A DNA stretch of 19,942 bases from positions 1 through 19,942 of the forward strand of contig JBNKUQ010000055.1 of the NCBI GenBank assembly GCA_050298695.1. Reading direction: 5' to 3'. Below the pieces are notes generated by a model. That model searched no databases. It worked only from the letters and a program-made list of their open reading frames with translations, and was not told the DNA's origin. Numbering within the stretch: position 1 is the stretch's first letter; every line of letters starts with the position of its first letter. The position numbers were made by a program, and so were the translations under genes. Of this stretch, positions 1 through 6,619 are shown piece after piece. The stretch comes from CANLBN01 sp050298695 (GTDB taxonomy: Bacteria > Pseudomonadota > Gammaproteobacteria > Pseudomonadales > Cellvibrionaceae).

Positions 1-410
1 GCAAAAAACTTATGGATCTTCCATTTTCCGTTTTCTAAAATATAATCTAAAAGCAAGGATATTTTTCTTTGATTTACATCATAACCATTTAATTTAAGGC
101 AATAAATATTATTAAATGTAGAAAATTCGTAGCTCTTTAGCTGAGATAAAGGCATATAGGTCAGTTGTATTGTGTCTCTCTGTGTTAAATCAATATTATT
201 TTTAAGCTCATCTTTTGCCCATTCATAAAAGGGCTCACTTAAAAAATCTTTTGCTCTTTCAGCAATATCGTCATTTTCAATAACTAAAATATATTCAAGA
301 TAGCGACCAAGTATAACGTGCTCCGAAGGGCTATTAGATGAACTAAAAGAGGCACAAGAGGCAAGCATTGAAACCAAAATAAAAGTAGTAATTAACTTAA
401 TAGAAAACAT
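1..410 (-). CDS. Putative lipoprotein, partial (runs off left edge)
   Basis: The frame starts at the ATG at 408-410 and stays open to the window edge (136 codons visible), so the C-terminus is missing. The first 19 residues form a lipoprotein signal: Lys5, a hydrophobic core, then a lipobox Leu-Ala-Ser-Cys with the lipidated Cys at residue 19. Ala at +2 suggests outer-membrane sorting. The rest is acidic, with many Tyr and Asn codons, and matches no family I recognise. It starts 20 bases after the stop of the 146-aa gene and is the third gene of an operon led by hcp. An immunity or accessory role for a secreted partner is possible from context only. The codons are very AT-rich, unlike the nitrate genes to the right. 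Confidence 0.75.
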   Translation of the reverse strand, partial: MFSIKLITTFILVSMLASCASFSSSNSPSEHVILGRYLEYILVIENDDIAERAKDFLSEPFYEWAKDELKNNIDLTQRDTIQLTYMPLSQLKSYEFSTFNNIYCLKLNGYDVNQRKISLLLDYILENGKWKIHKFF

Positions 411-430
411 AAATAATTCCTTTTTGATTA

Positions 431-871
431 TCATCTTTTACGAATACTTTCTAACGCTTCTTGGTTTTGCTGATTATAATTTTTTATTGATCTATAAGCG
501 TTCCCAGATAGGCCGCTATTGTCTAGTACAAGCTTTTCAACATCAAAGGAACCTGCAACATCAAAGTAAAACGCACCATAAGAAATACCTGCATTATAGG
601 CAATATCACCATTATCTTTAAGCTTTGCTGTAATCTTAATGAATTTGATTTGTACGCCTAAAGCCTTAATACTATCAAAACCACTTATGCTATATCTGCC
701 TAATTTTGCTGAACTACTTATATTTCTTTTGTTATCTAGTTTGAAGGTTACAGGGCCTTTTTTTAGGGCAGCAGCTAATTTAACCCCTTTTTCTCCTGAA
801 TAACTTACTTCTAATACTTTTCTAATGGTGACTTTCACATTAAAGTCAGTTGGATGTCTAACTTCTGCCAT
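431..871 (-). CDS. Hypothetical protein (146 aa) downstream of hcp
   Basis: I do not recognise this protein. It has no signal peptide and no membrane segment. The sequence alternates short hydrophobic and charged stretches, as in a beta-rich fold, up to about residue 115, then ends in a polar Asn/Gln-rich and basic tail finishing in Arg-Lys-Arg. The start is well supported: an AGGAG ribosome-binding site sits 9 bases before the ATG at 869-871. It begins 18 bases after the hcp stop and is followed 20 bases later by a lipoprotein gene, so all three are probably co-transcribed. In type VI systems a gene just behind an orphan hcp is often cargo or a cargo adaptor, but that is inference here. Base composition is AT-rich like its neighbours. 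Confidence 0.7.
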   Translation of the reverse strand: MAEVRHPTDFNVKVTIRKVLEVSYSGEKGVKLAAALKKGPVTFKLDNKRNISSSAKLGRYSISGFDSIKALGVQIKFIKITAKLKDNGDIAYNAGISYGAFYFDVAGSFDVEKLVLDNSGLSGNAYRSIKNYNQQNQEALESIRKR

Positions 872-889
872 AATAACAATCTCCTTATA

Positions 890-1379
890 TTATCGTTTTG
901 TATTAGTTGAAGTATCAAATGCAACCGCAAGATTAGGAAGCGGACAACCGTCTTCATCATAAGGTGTGTATTTGACTTCAATATTTGTGAAGCTAATTTC
1001 CATTTTTTCAACTGGACGATTATTGCTTTGTGACTCTGCTTCCACTTGGTAGTAAGAAATTAACGCATTGGATAAGATATACTCCATAAAGACATCTGCA
1101 CCAGAACCTGCTCCTGTTTTCGTTAGTCGAATCCGCACCGTTTTACCTGTTCCACAACAAGATTCTAAAAAGTTTTTTGGTGTCGCTTTATCCATGTGCT
1201 TTTTTATTAAAATATTACCGATAACAGCATTTGAGTTTTCTCTGTCACCCTGAGTGCTACTAGTTAGATGTTATTTTTCGGGAAACTCCCCAGCTTATGT
1301 TTTCAATGTCTTGCCATTCTTTATGGGCAGGGTCTGAACACTCTCCCTTAACACCATCATATAACATGAAAATGGACAT
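890..1379 (-). pseudogene. hcp: Hcp-family type VI secretion tube protein, +1 frameshifted
   Basis: Hcp forms hexameric rings that stack into the tube expelled by type VI secretion and can carry effectors. The gene is in two frames. The first opens at the ATG at 1377-1379, behind an AGGAG site, and gives 39 residues beginning MSIFMLYDGVKGE before two TAG stops at 1257-1262. Moving one base forward at about 1262-1270 gives an uninterrupted frame to the TAA at 890-892. That part carries Hcp hallmarks: MDKATPK near the middle, the ISYYQVEAESQSNNRP strand with Arg-Pro, then VKYTPYDEDG near the end. Joined, the product is about 162 residues, the usual Hcp length. This may be a recent inactivation, a sequencing error or recoding. 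The family call is firm, the status is not. Confidence 0.8.
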
Positions 1380-1499
1380 AATGATAATCTCCTAAAGTTT
1401 AATTTTTCTACTAGATCTCCCTGAATCCCTTTGTATATCTGTAAAAATAAACAGGTAGGCGGATCGTCTACAAAAACATAATTCAAAACAAGTGCTAGT

Positions 1500-1505
1500 A
1501 TTATA
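1500..1505 (-). promoter_or_regulatory. Candidate -10 element for hcp
   Basis: On the minus strand the hexamer TATAAT matches the sigma-70 -10 consensus exactly and lies about 120 bases before the hcp ATG. No good -35 hexamer stands at 17 bases upstream, which would fit an activator-dependent promoter given the CRP-type palindrome further up. The spacing from the centre of that palindrome to the implied start is about 53 bases, not a canonical class I or II distance, so confidence is low. Confidence 0.35.
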
Positions 1506-1538
1506 TTAAGTGACAACTCAATGGATTTTTTTATTTTT

Positions 1539-1554
1539 TGTGACAGCTATCACA
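1539..1554. promoter_or_regulatory. CRP/Vfr-type palindrome upstream of hcp
   Basis: The sequence TGTGACAGCTATCACA is an exact match to the CRP consensus TGTGA-N6-TCACA, flanked by T and T. The only gene start it can serve is hcp, about 160 bases downstream on the minus strand; the gene on the other side ends here. CRP is known to activate hcp in Vibrio cholerae, so a similar control is plausible. Confidence 0.65.
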
Positions 1555-1652
1555 TAGATGTATTTGCATTATTGCGTTTTAGCGATCATTTTCCACCGAT
1601 CAAACACGCGATGACCCGACAACTGATGGCTTTATCTTCTTAAATCGAATTA

Positions 1653-3380
1653 TTACTGGCGGGTAAATAAATAAATGACTAATAACTGAGTTACCAATAA
1701 AAATCCCGCGACCATTTTCCAAAAAAGTACTGAATCTGTTTGCTTTTGTATAACAGGTTCATCACGCAAAAAATTCGGATTAGGCTGCGTTAAATCCTGT
1801 AGTAATTGAGCAATGCTGCGATAGCGTTGTTCAAGGTCAAACACCGTGCCCCGCTGTAATGCTCTATCAAACCAGATGGGAATAACCGGGTTGTGTTCAA
1901 TAGCGGATTGATAACGCAAGCGATCATAATCCATCGCTGAACGACATTCTTCAATGCGTTCACCATAAGGCAGGTGCCCACAAAACATTTCGTAAACAAT
2001 GGTCGCCAACGAGTAGACATCGCCCTGAATACCCGGATTATGTCCCAGTAAATAGGCGGGATCGGAGTAAGAAGCCGTACCCAAAGCACCTTCGTGGGTT
2101 AATGGCCGATAGAGTTCAGCTAAACCGGCGACATAGACTGAACCAAAATCAACAATGACAACTCGATGGGTATTTTTTTCCAGCATGATGTTAGCCGGTT
2201 TCAAATCCTGATGAACCGCTTCATTTTCATGGAAAGCACGTAAACCCTCTGCAATTTGTTTAACAATAGTAATGGCTTGTTTGGGACTTGGTGGTTGATG
2301 TTCTGCTATCCATTGGTCCAATCCCTGCCCTTCAATGTGCTCCATTAAATAATAAAGATAATGCCTTGGTCGATGCTGACGAATAACGTTTACGACGTGC
2401 TCATTGTGAATACGAGAGCCAATCCATTCTTCCTGAATAAAGCGGTCGATGTAGTGCACGTCATCTTCAAAATTACGCGATGGTGTTTTCATTACATAGC
2501 GATAGTTTGACTCAATATCCCGTACCAAGTAGATCTGACTGCGGCTGGATGCAAACAACTCTTGTTCAATTTCGTAACCATCAATTTTCATCCCTGATGA
2601 CAGATCAGGAGGAAAAGGCAAACGAGTTAATTGTGCGCTGTAATCGTCAAGATTTTCGTCCGGTAAACTCACCACCCTTGCCAGTATGACGCTGATATTA
2701 TCATTGCTGTGTTGGCTAAGTACGCGGTCTTGTAAGGTTGCCGCTATAATGTCAACAGGTGCTTCATTTGCCAGCAGCGTTTCGATGTCCTCGGCACGAA
2801 TAAAGTCATGTATGCCGTCAGAGGTCAGCAATAACAAATCATTGTTGGCCAGAATAACTTTACCGTAATCCACATTTAAACGACTATCCATACCCAAGGC
2901 ACGTGATAGCGAAGCGTGTCCCTCGCTCATTACCGCAGTGTGATCGGTGGTGAGTTGTTTTAATTTTCCCGCGCGAAAATGATAAATTCGGCTGTCACCC
3001 ACATGAAAAAAATGCCCGACTTTACTTTTTACAATCAGTGCACTGAAAGTACAGAGGAAGCCTTTATTTTCTGTTGTAAACTGATGGCTTTTGCGAAACA
3101 GACGTGTGTTAATGGTGGAGAGTATTTTTTGTCCGGCGTGACTGACGGACCAGGTATCGGGGGTTTGATAATATTCCTCAATAAAGCGATCAATGGCCGT
3201 TTGGCTAGCCTCCCTGCCCGCCTCAGCCGTGGAAACACCATCGGCCACGGCCAATGTGATACCTTTATTGAGTAGCACATAAGGTTCGACCGGCACCTCA
3301 ACACCGGTCGAGTCTTCATTAACGGGCTTTACGCCAGCTATCGAAAGCTGTGCAACATTCAGCGTTAAGGGCTCTGCCAT
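1653..3380 (-). CDS. PP2C phosphatase-Ser/Thr kinase fusion protein, membrane-anchored
   Basis: This is a bifunctional signalling enzyme. Numbered from an upstream in-frame TTG at 3417-3419 (588 residues), the PP2C phosphatase half spans about 20-250, with the metal-binding acidic residues visible in NEDS (35-36), ADG (60), TSDG (201) and NDN (240). A Hanks-type kinase follows at about 280-545: ATP lysine in MKT (311), catalytic HQD LKPAN (403-410), DFG (424-426) and a GT-S-Y-DPA activation segment. The glycine-rich loop is degenerate, with no GxGxxG near 288-298. One membrane helix lies at about 566-586, so both domains face the cytoplasm. I prefer the ATG at 3378-3380 as start because its first residues (MAEPLTL) fit the family start. 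The gene lies 58 bases after the narK2-like gene and is probably co-transcribed. A similar kinase gene sits beside a nitrate transporter in pseudomonads, as I recall. Confidence 0.85.
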   Translation of the reverse strand: MAEPLTLNVAQLSIAGVKPVNEDSTGVEVPVEPYVLLNKGITLAVADGVSTAEAGREASQTAIDRFIEEYYQTPDTWSVSHAGQKILSTINTRLFRKSHQFTTENKGFLCTFSALIVKSKVGHFFHVGDSRIYHFRAGKLKQLTTDHTAVMSEGHASLSRALGMDSRLNVDYGKVILANNDLLLLTSDGIHDFIRAEDIETLLANEAPVDIIAATLQDRVLSQHSNDNISVILARVVSLPDENLDDYSAQLTRLPFPPDLSSGMKIDGYEIEQELFASSRSQIYLVRDIESNYRYVMKTPSRNFEDDVHYIDRFIQEEWIGSRIHNEHVVNVIRQHRPRHYLYYLMEHIEGQGLDQWIAEHQPPSPKQAITIVKQIAEGLRAFHENEAVHQDLKPANIMLEKNTHRVVIVDFGSVYVAGLAELYRPLTHEGALGTASYSDPAYLLGHNPGIQGDVYSLATIVYEMFCGHLPYGERIEECRSAMDYDRLRYQSAIEHNPVIPIWFDRALQRGTVFDLEQRYRSIAQLLQDLTQPNPNFLRDEPVIQKQTDSVLFWKMVAGFLLVTQLLVIYLFTRQ

Positions 3381-3438
3381 TGTTCTCTCGCTTGGATTAC
3401 TCACACAGTTTACTGACAAAACCCTCTAATTACAGTGT

Positions 3439-4914
3439 TTAACCCACCTCAATCATTTGTACTGTGCCATCGGGAAGGACTTCGGTAATCGTACCCTTGG
3501 GTTCATCCAGTAACATAGCGATAAAGAATACCACCAGTGCCGAGATAGCGATCACCATAAAGAAAGTGCTGTAATCAACAAAGCTTAAAATGGTCAAATA
3601 AGTTACTGCCCCCACATTGCCATAAGCCCCCGCCATACCAGCAATCTGTCCGGTCATGCGGCGTTTGATCAGAGGCACGATAGCAAATACCGCACCTTCA
3701 CCCGCTTGCACAAAGAAGGAACAACTCATGGTCGCAATGACCGCCAAGGCTATCCACCAGCCAGACGTAATTTGGCTCAAAACAAAATAACCGGCAGCCA
3801 ACCCGCCAATCAGTATCATCAGCGATTTGCGACGCCCAAATTTATCCGAAAACCAACCACCCGCTGGACGTGCGGCCAGATTCATAAAGGCAAAACCGGA
3901 TGCGAGTAACCCCGCTTTTACCGGATCCAAGCTCTGGAAAGTCTCCAAAAAGAACAGAGGTAACATGGACACAACGGCCAATTCAGAACCAAAAGTCACA
4001 AAGTAGGCCCAATCCAAAATAGCGACTTGTTTGAATTTGTATTTATCCAATTCGGAAACACCTTCCGTCAGGTTTTCTTTATTAACCTTCCAGATTTGTG
4101 ATGTTTGGTAGATAAAAAGCACAACCAACACCGCCCATATAATATACATGGCTTCAGTACTGATCAGTGCAACACCGCTGGGTGACAATTTCCATGATAA
4201 AACGCCCAGCGCTATGTACATAGGAATATTCATCAGTAAATAAAGGTAAAAATCTTTCCAGGAAGTCACTTCCAAACCACCGGATTTTTTGGGTTTGAAA
4301 TAGGTAGAACCTTTGGGCGTATTACGAGCAACCCGGTAGTAGAAAAAACCGTACAGACTGGCAATAACACCGGTTGTGGCCAGTGCGTAGCGCCAGCCGT
4401 TTTCACCACCATAAATCAACGCTAGTGTGGGCAAGCTCATAGCCGCCGCGGCAGAACCAAAATTACCCCAGCCGCCATAAATGCCTTCAGCAATCCCCAC
4501 GCTTTTGTGAGGAAACCATTCACCCACCATGCGAATCCCAATAACAAATCCTGCCCCCACAAACCCCATCAAAAAACGCAATAAAGCCAATTGCTCATAG
4601 GTTTTGGCCATCGCAAAGGCAATACAAAATATGCCTGCCAGTACGAGTAAGCTACCGTAAACTTTTCGTGGGCCAAACTTATCCACCAGAATACCGATGA
4701 CTATACGGGCCGGAATAGTCAATGCCACATTCAGTATCATCAACGCTTTAACCTGTTGCGTCGACATGGCAAAGGTTTCTTTCATAAAAACCAATAGTGG
4801 TGCGTGATTGAACCACACCACAAATGTCAGAAAAAATGCAAACCAGGTGATATGCAGTGTCTTGATCTTGGGGTCGCCAAAATCCAGTAATTTAATTGAA
4901 TGATCGTTTGACAT
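3439..4914 (-). CDS. narK: NarK2/NasA-like nitrate/nitrite transporter (MFS, NNP family)
   Basis: This is a twelve-helix inner-membrane carrier of the nitrate-nitrite porter family. Visible family marks are the arginine in TIPARIVIG of helix 2, the RFLMGFVGAGF segment with GEWFP, the MFS loop motif DKFGPR, the second arginine in AARPAGGWFSDKFGRR of helix 8, and the second nitrate signature around QAGEGAVFAIVPLI with GNVGAVTY. At 491 residues it matches the longer NarK2-type carriers often credited with nitrate/nitrite exchange. An in-frame GTG at 4966-4968 would add 18 residues, but the ATG at 4912-4914 has a GGGAG site five bases ahead and is preferred. It is transcribed away from the NarK1-like gene, with an FNR-type box 65 bases upstream of this ATG. 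Whether it serves respiration or assimilation cannot be settled here. Confidence 0.88.
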   Translation of the reverse strand: MSNDHSIKLLDFGDPKIKTLHITWFAFFLTFVVWFNHAPLLVFMKETFAMSTQQVKALMILNVALTIPARIVIGILVDKFGPRKVYGSLLVLAGIFCIAFAMAKTYEQLALLRFLMGFVGAGFVIGIRMVGEWFPHKSVGIAEGIYGGWGNFGSAAAAMSLPTLALIYGGENGWRYALATTGVIASLYGFFYYRVARNTPKGSTYFKPKKSGGLEVTSWKDFYLYLLMNIPMYIALGVLSWKLSPSGVALISTEAMYIIWAVLVVLFIYQTSQIWKVNKENLTEGVSELDKYKFKQVAILDWAYFVTFGSELAVVSMLPLFFLETFQSLDPVKAGLLASGFAFMNLAARPAGGWFSDKFGRRKSLMILIGGLAAGYFVLSQITSGWWIALAVIATMSCSFFVQAGEGAVFAIVPLIKRRMTGQIAGMAGAYGNVGAVTYLTILSFVDYSTFFMVIAISALVVFFIAMLLDEPKGTITEVLPDGTVQMIEVG

Positions 4915-4979
4915 AACCTCTCCCGAGTGATTTCCAACATGAGCTGTTGCCAGTGTGGTCTTTTCCACAACACTCCAAA

Positions 4980-4993
4980 TTGACTTATATCAA
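4980..4993. promoter_or_regulatory. FNR/Anr-type box between the two nitrate transporters
   Basis: TTGACTTATATCAA differs from the FNR consensus TTGAT-N4-ATCAA at one position. It lies 65 bases upstream of the narK ATG on the minus strand, which would place a class II start near 4945. It is over 200 bases from the NarK1-like start, so it more likely serves the narK-kinase operon. FNR and NarL acting together on narK is known from Escherichia coli. Confidence 0.65.
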
Positions 4994-5012
4994 ATACCCT
5001 ATTCAGGAAAAA

Positions 5013-5038
5013 AGTGGTGGAGTTTGACCACTACCACT
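5013..5038. repeat. Inverted/direct repeat in the narK-narK1 intergenic region
   Basis: AGTGGT at 5013-5018 is mirrored by ACCACT at 5027-5032, and ACCACT recurs directly at 5033-5038. The 9-mer ACCACTACC at 5027-5035 occurs again, on the minus strand, inside the operator-like palindrome upstream of ric. It may be a regulator site, but the protein is not known. Confidence 0.35.
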
Positions 5039-5085
5039 ATCGGTATCGCTAAAAACACTCAGAGGCCGCAAACAACAAAGCAATG

Positions 5086-5101
5086 TACTCCTTTAGGAGT
5101 A
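5086..5101. promoter_or_regulatory. NarL/NarP-type 7-2-7 palindrome
   Basis: TACTCCTTTAGGAGTA is a perfect inverted repeat of two NarL heptamers (consensus TACYYMT) separated by two bases, the arrangement bound by NarL and NarP. It stands 100 bases upstream of the NarK1-like gene and 107 bases from the FNR-type box, so either transporter operon could use it. Confidence 0.7.
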
Positions 5102-5200
5102 GAACTGATCGTCGTTCAAAATCATAAGAGATAGAGACTGCATTGCTGGTTTAGGATCTGTTTAAATAGATTATCAAAATGGTTTACGCTAAAGGCAATA

Positions 5201-6478
5201 ATGATGGTTAGTATCCGCAAAAATTCCAAGGCCACGATTGCACTGATTATGGCTACACTGGCATTTGCCGCCAATTTTTCGGTCTGGACACTTTATGCCG
5301 TACTTGGACTAGAGTTAGATCAACGCTTACAACTTTCTGCTACCGAATTAGGTTTATTGCTGTCGGCACCGATGCTGACAGGTGCCCTGTTACGTTTACC
5401 GGCCGGTTATTTATTAAAAACCATCGCGCCTAAACCTTTATTCATTGGCCAGATGTTGAGCGTTGTTCCCGCATTATTTTTATTGCCTTTTTTATCCGGT
5501 CTTTGGCATTACCTGTTGGTCGGTTTATGGCTGGGGATTAGTGGCACTTCATTTACCATTGGTATTCGCTATGTCACCGACTGGTTTGAAAGTGATGAGC
5601 AAGGCACCGCGATGGGAATTTTTGGCGCAGGCAATGCCGGCGCCGCTATTACCTTAGTACTGGTGCCCTTGTTACTGGATTCATTGACTTGGCGTTACAT
5701 CAGTGTGCTTTATGGTATCGGCTTGCTGGTAATGCTGCTGATGTTTGCCCTCCTGGCTCCCAGGCAACCTCCTGTTTCACTGCATTCGCAGGATGACAAC
5801 CTGCCACTGCTTACGCTACTGCGCCACCCCCAATTGTGGCGTTTTGGTCTGTATTACTATTTTGTTTTCGGCAGCTTTCTCGCCTTAATATTGTGGCTGC
5901 CCCAGTACTATGTGAATGCCTATCAGCTAAGCGATGAACAAGCGTTGGGATTTACTCTGGCATTCGTCACGACCTCCAGTATGGTGCGGGCACTGGGGGG
6001 ATGGTTTGCCGATAAATACGGTGGCCGCAGTGTCAACTGGAGTGTTTTCTGGATTTGTCTGGTGTGTTTATTTTTTCTCAGTTATCCACCGACAACGATG
6101 ACTATTCATGGCGTCGAAGGTGATATCACTATCAGCATAGAAATTAATGTCTGGTTATTTACCGCCTTGTTATTAGTGATTGGCCTGGCCCAGGGGTTTG
6201 GGCGAGCCAGTGTATACAAAACGCTTTATGACTATTACCCCAATCAAATGGGGCCGGCAGGAGGTTTTGTCGCAACACTGGGGGCATTGGGTGGTTGTAC
6301 GCTACCGATTATTTTTGGTGTCAGTGTCGATATTATGGGTATCCACAGCGCGGCATTTATGATTTTGTACGGTGTTTTGGCAGCTTGCATGGTCGTTATG
6401 TTTTTTGCAGTAAAAGCGGATACACATCGCAAACGTTTGGACTATGCCGTCAGCCATAATTTTTTGGAGCGTGATTAG
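5201..6478 (+). CDS. narK1: NarK1-like nitrate transporter (MFS, NNP family)
   Basis: A second nitrate-nitrite porter, 425 residues with about twelve hydrophobic segments, the size of NarK1-type carriers thought to bring in nitrate with protons. Family marks are the helix-2 arginine in LLRLPAGYLLK, GIRYVTDWF, the first nitrate signature GIFGAGNAGAAI, the helix-8 arginine in MVRALGGWFADKYGGR, and the second signature AQGFGRASVYK followed by YYPNQMG and GALGGC. The start is the first of two adjacent ATG codons, with AAAGG five bases ahead. It is divergent from the longer narK. Having both types matches the narK1-narK2 pairs of denitrifying proteobacteria. A perfect NarL-type palindrome 100 bases upstream suggests induction by nitrate. 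Confidence 0.87.
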   Translation: MMVSIRKNSKATIALIMATLAFAANFSVWTLYAVLGLELDQRLQLSATELGLLLSAPMLTGALLRLPAGYLLKTIAPKPLFIGQMLSVVPALFLLPFLSGLWHYLLVGLWLGISGTSFTIGIRYVTDWFESDEQGTAMGIFGAGNAGAAITLVLVPLLLDSLTWRYISVLYGIGLLVMLLMFALLAPRQPPVSLHSQDDNLPLLTLLRHPQLWRFGLYYYFVFGSFLALILWLPQYYVNAYQLSDEQALGFTLAFVTTSSMVRALGGWFADKYGGRSVNWSVFWICLVCLFFLSYPPTTMTIHGVEGDITISIEINVWLFTALLLVIGLAQGFGRASVYKTLYDYYPNQMGPAGGFVATLGALGGCTLPIIFGVSVDIMGIHSAAFMILYGVLAACMVVMFFAVKADTHRKRLDYAVSHNFLERD

Positions 6479-6510
6479 ATGTTCACAAATGCTTAACGCT
6501 TTATCGAAGA

Positions 6511-6526
6511 TACCTCTTGAGTAGTA
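6511..6526. promoter_or_regulatory. NarL/NarP-type 7-2-7 site upstream of nrdJa
   Basis: TACCTCTTGAGTAGTA is two inverted NarL-like heptamers separated by two bases. The left heptamer fits TACYYMT fully and the right has one mismatch. It lies 94 bases upstream of the nrdJa ATG in a 141-base intergenic gap and would place the oxygen-independent reductase under nitrate control. No cobalamin riboswitch is apparent in this leader. Confidence 0.5.
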
Positions 6527-6619
6527 AATATGTTGGGATGACATACCTCGTCTGGCAAATAGGTTAGTGCCAGGATTTATGGCTTAATAACCAAAAACAC
6601 CAAGACAGAGAGAGTATTT

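Noticed and set aside
1295..1516. A 73-codon minus-strand frame between hcp and the kinase gene
   Set aside because: It overlaps the true first part of hcp in another frame and has no family features or ribosome site.
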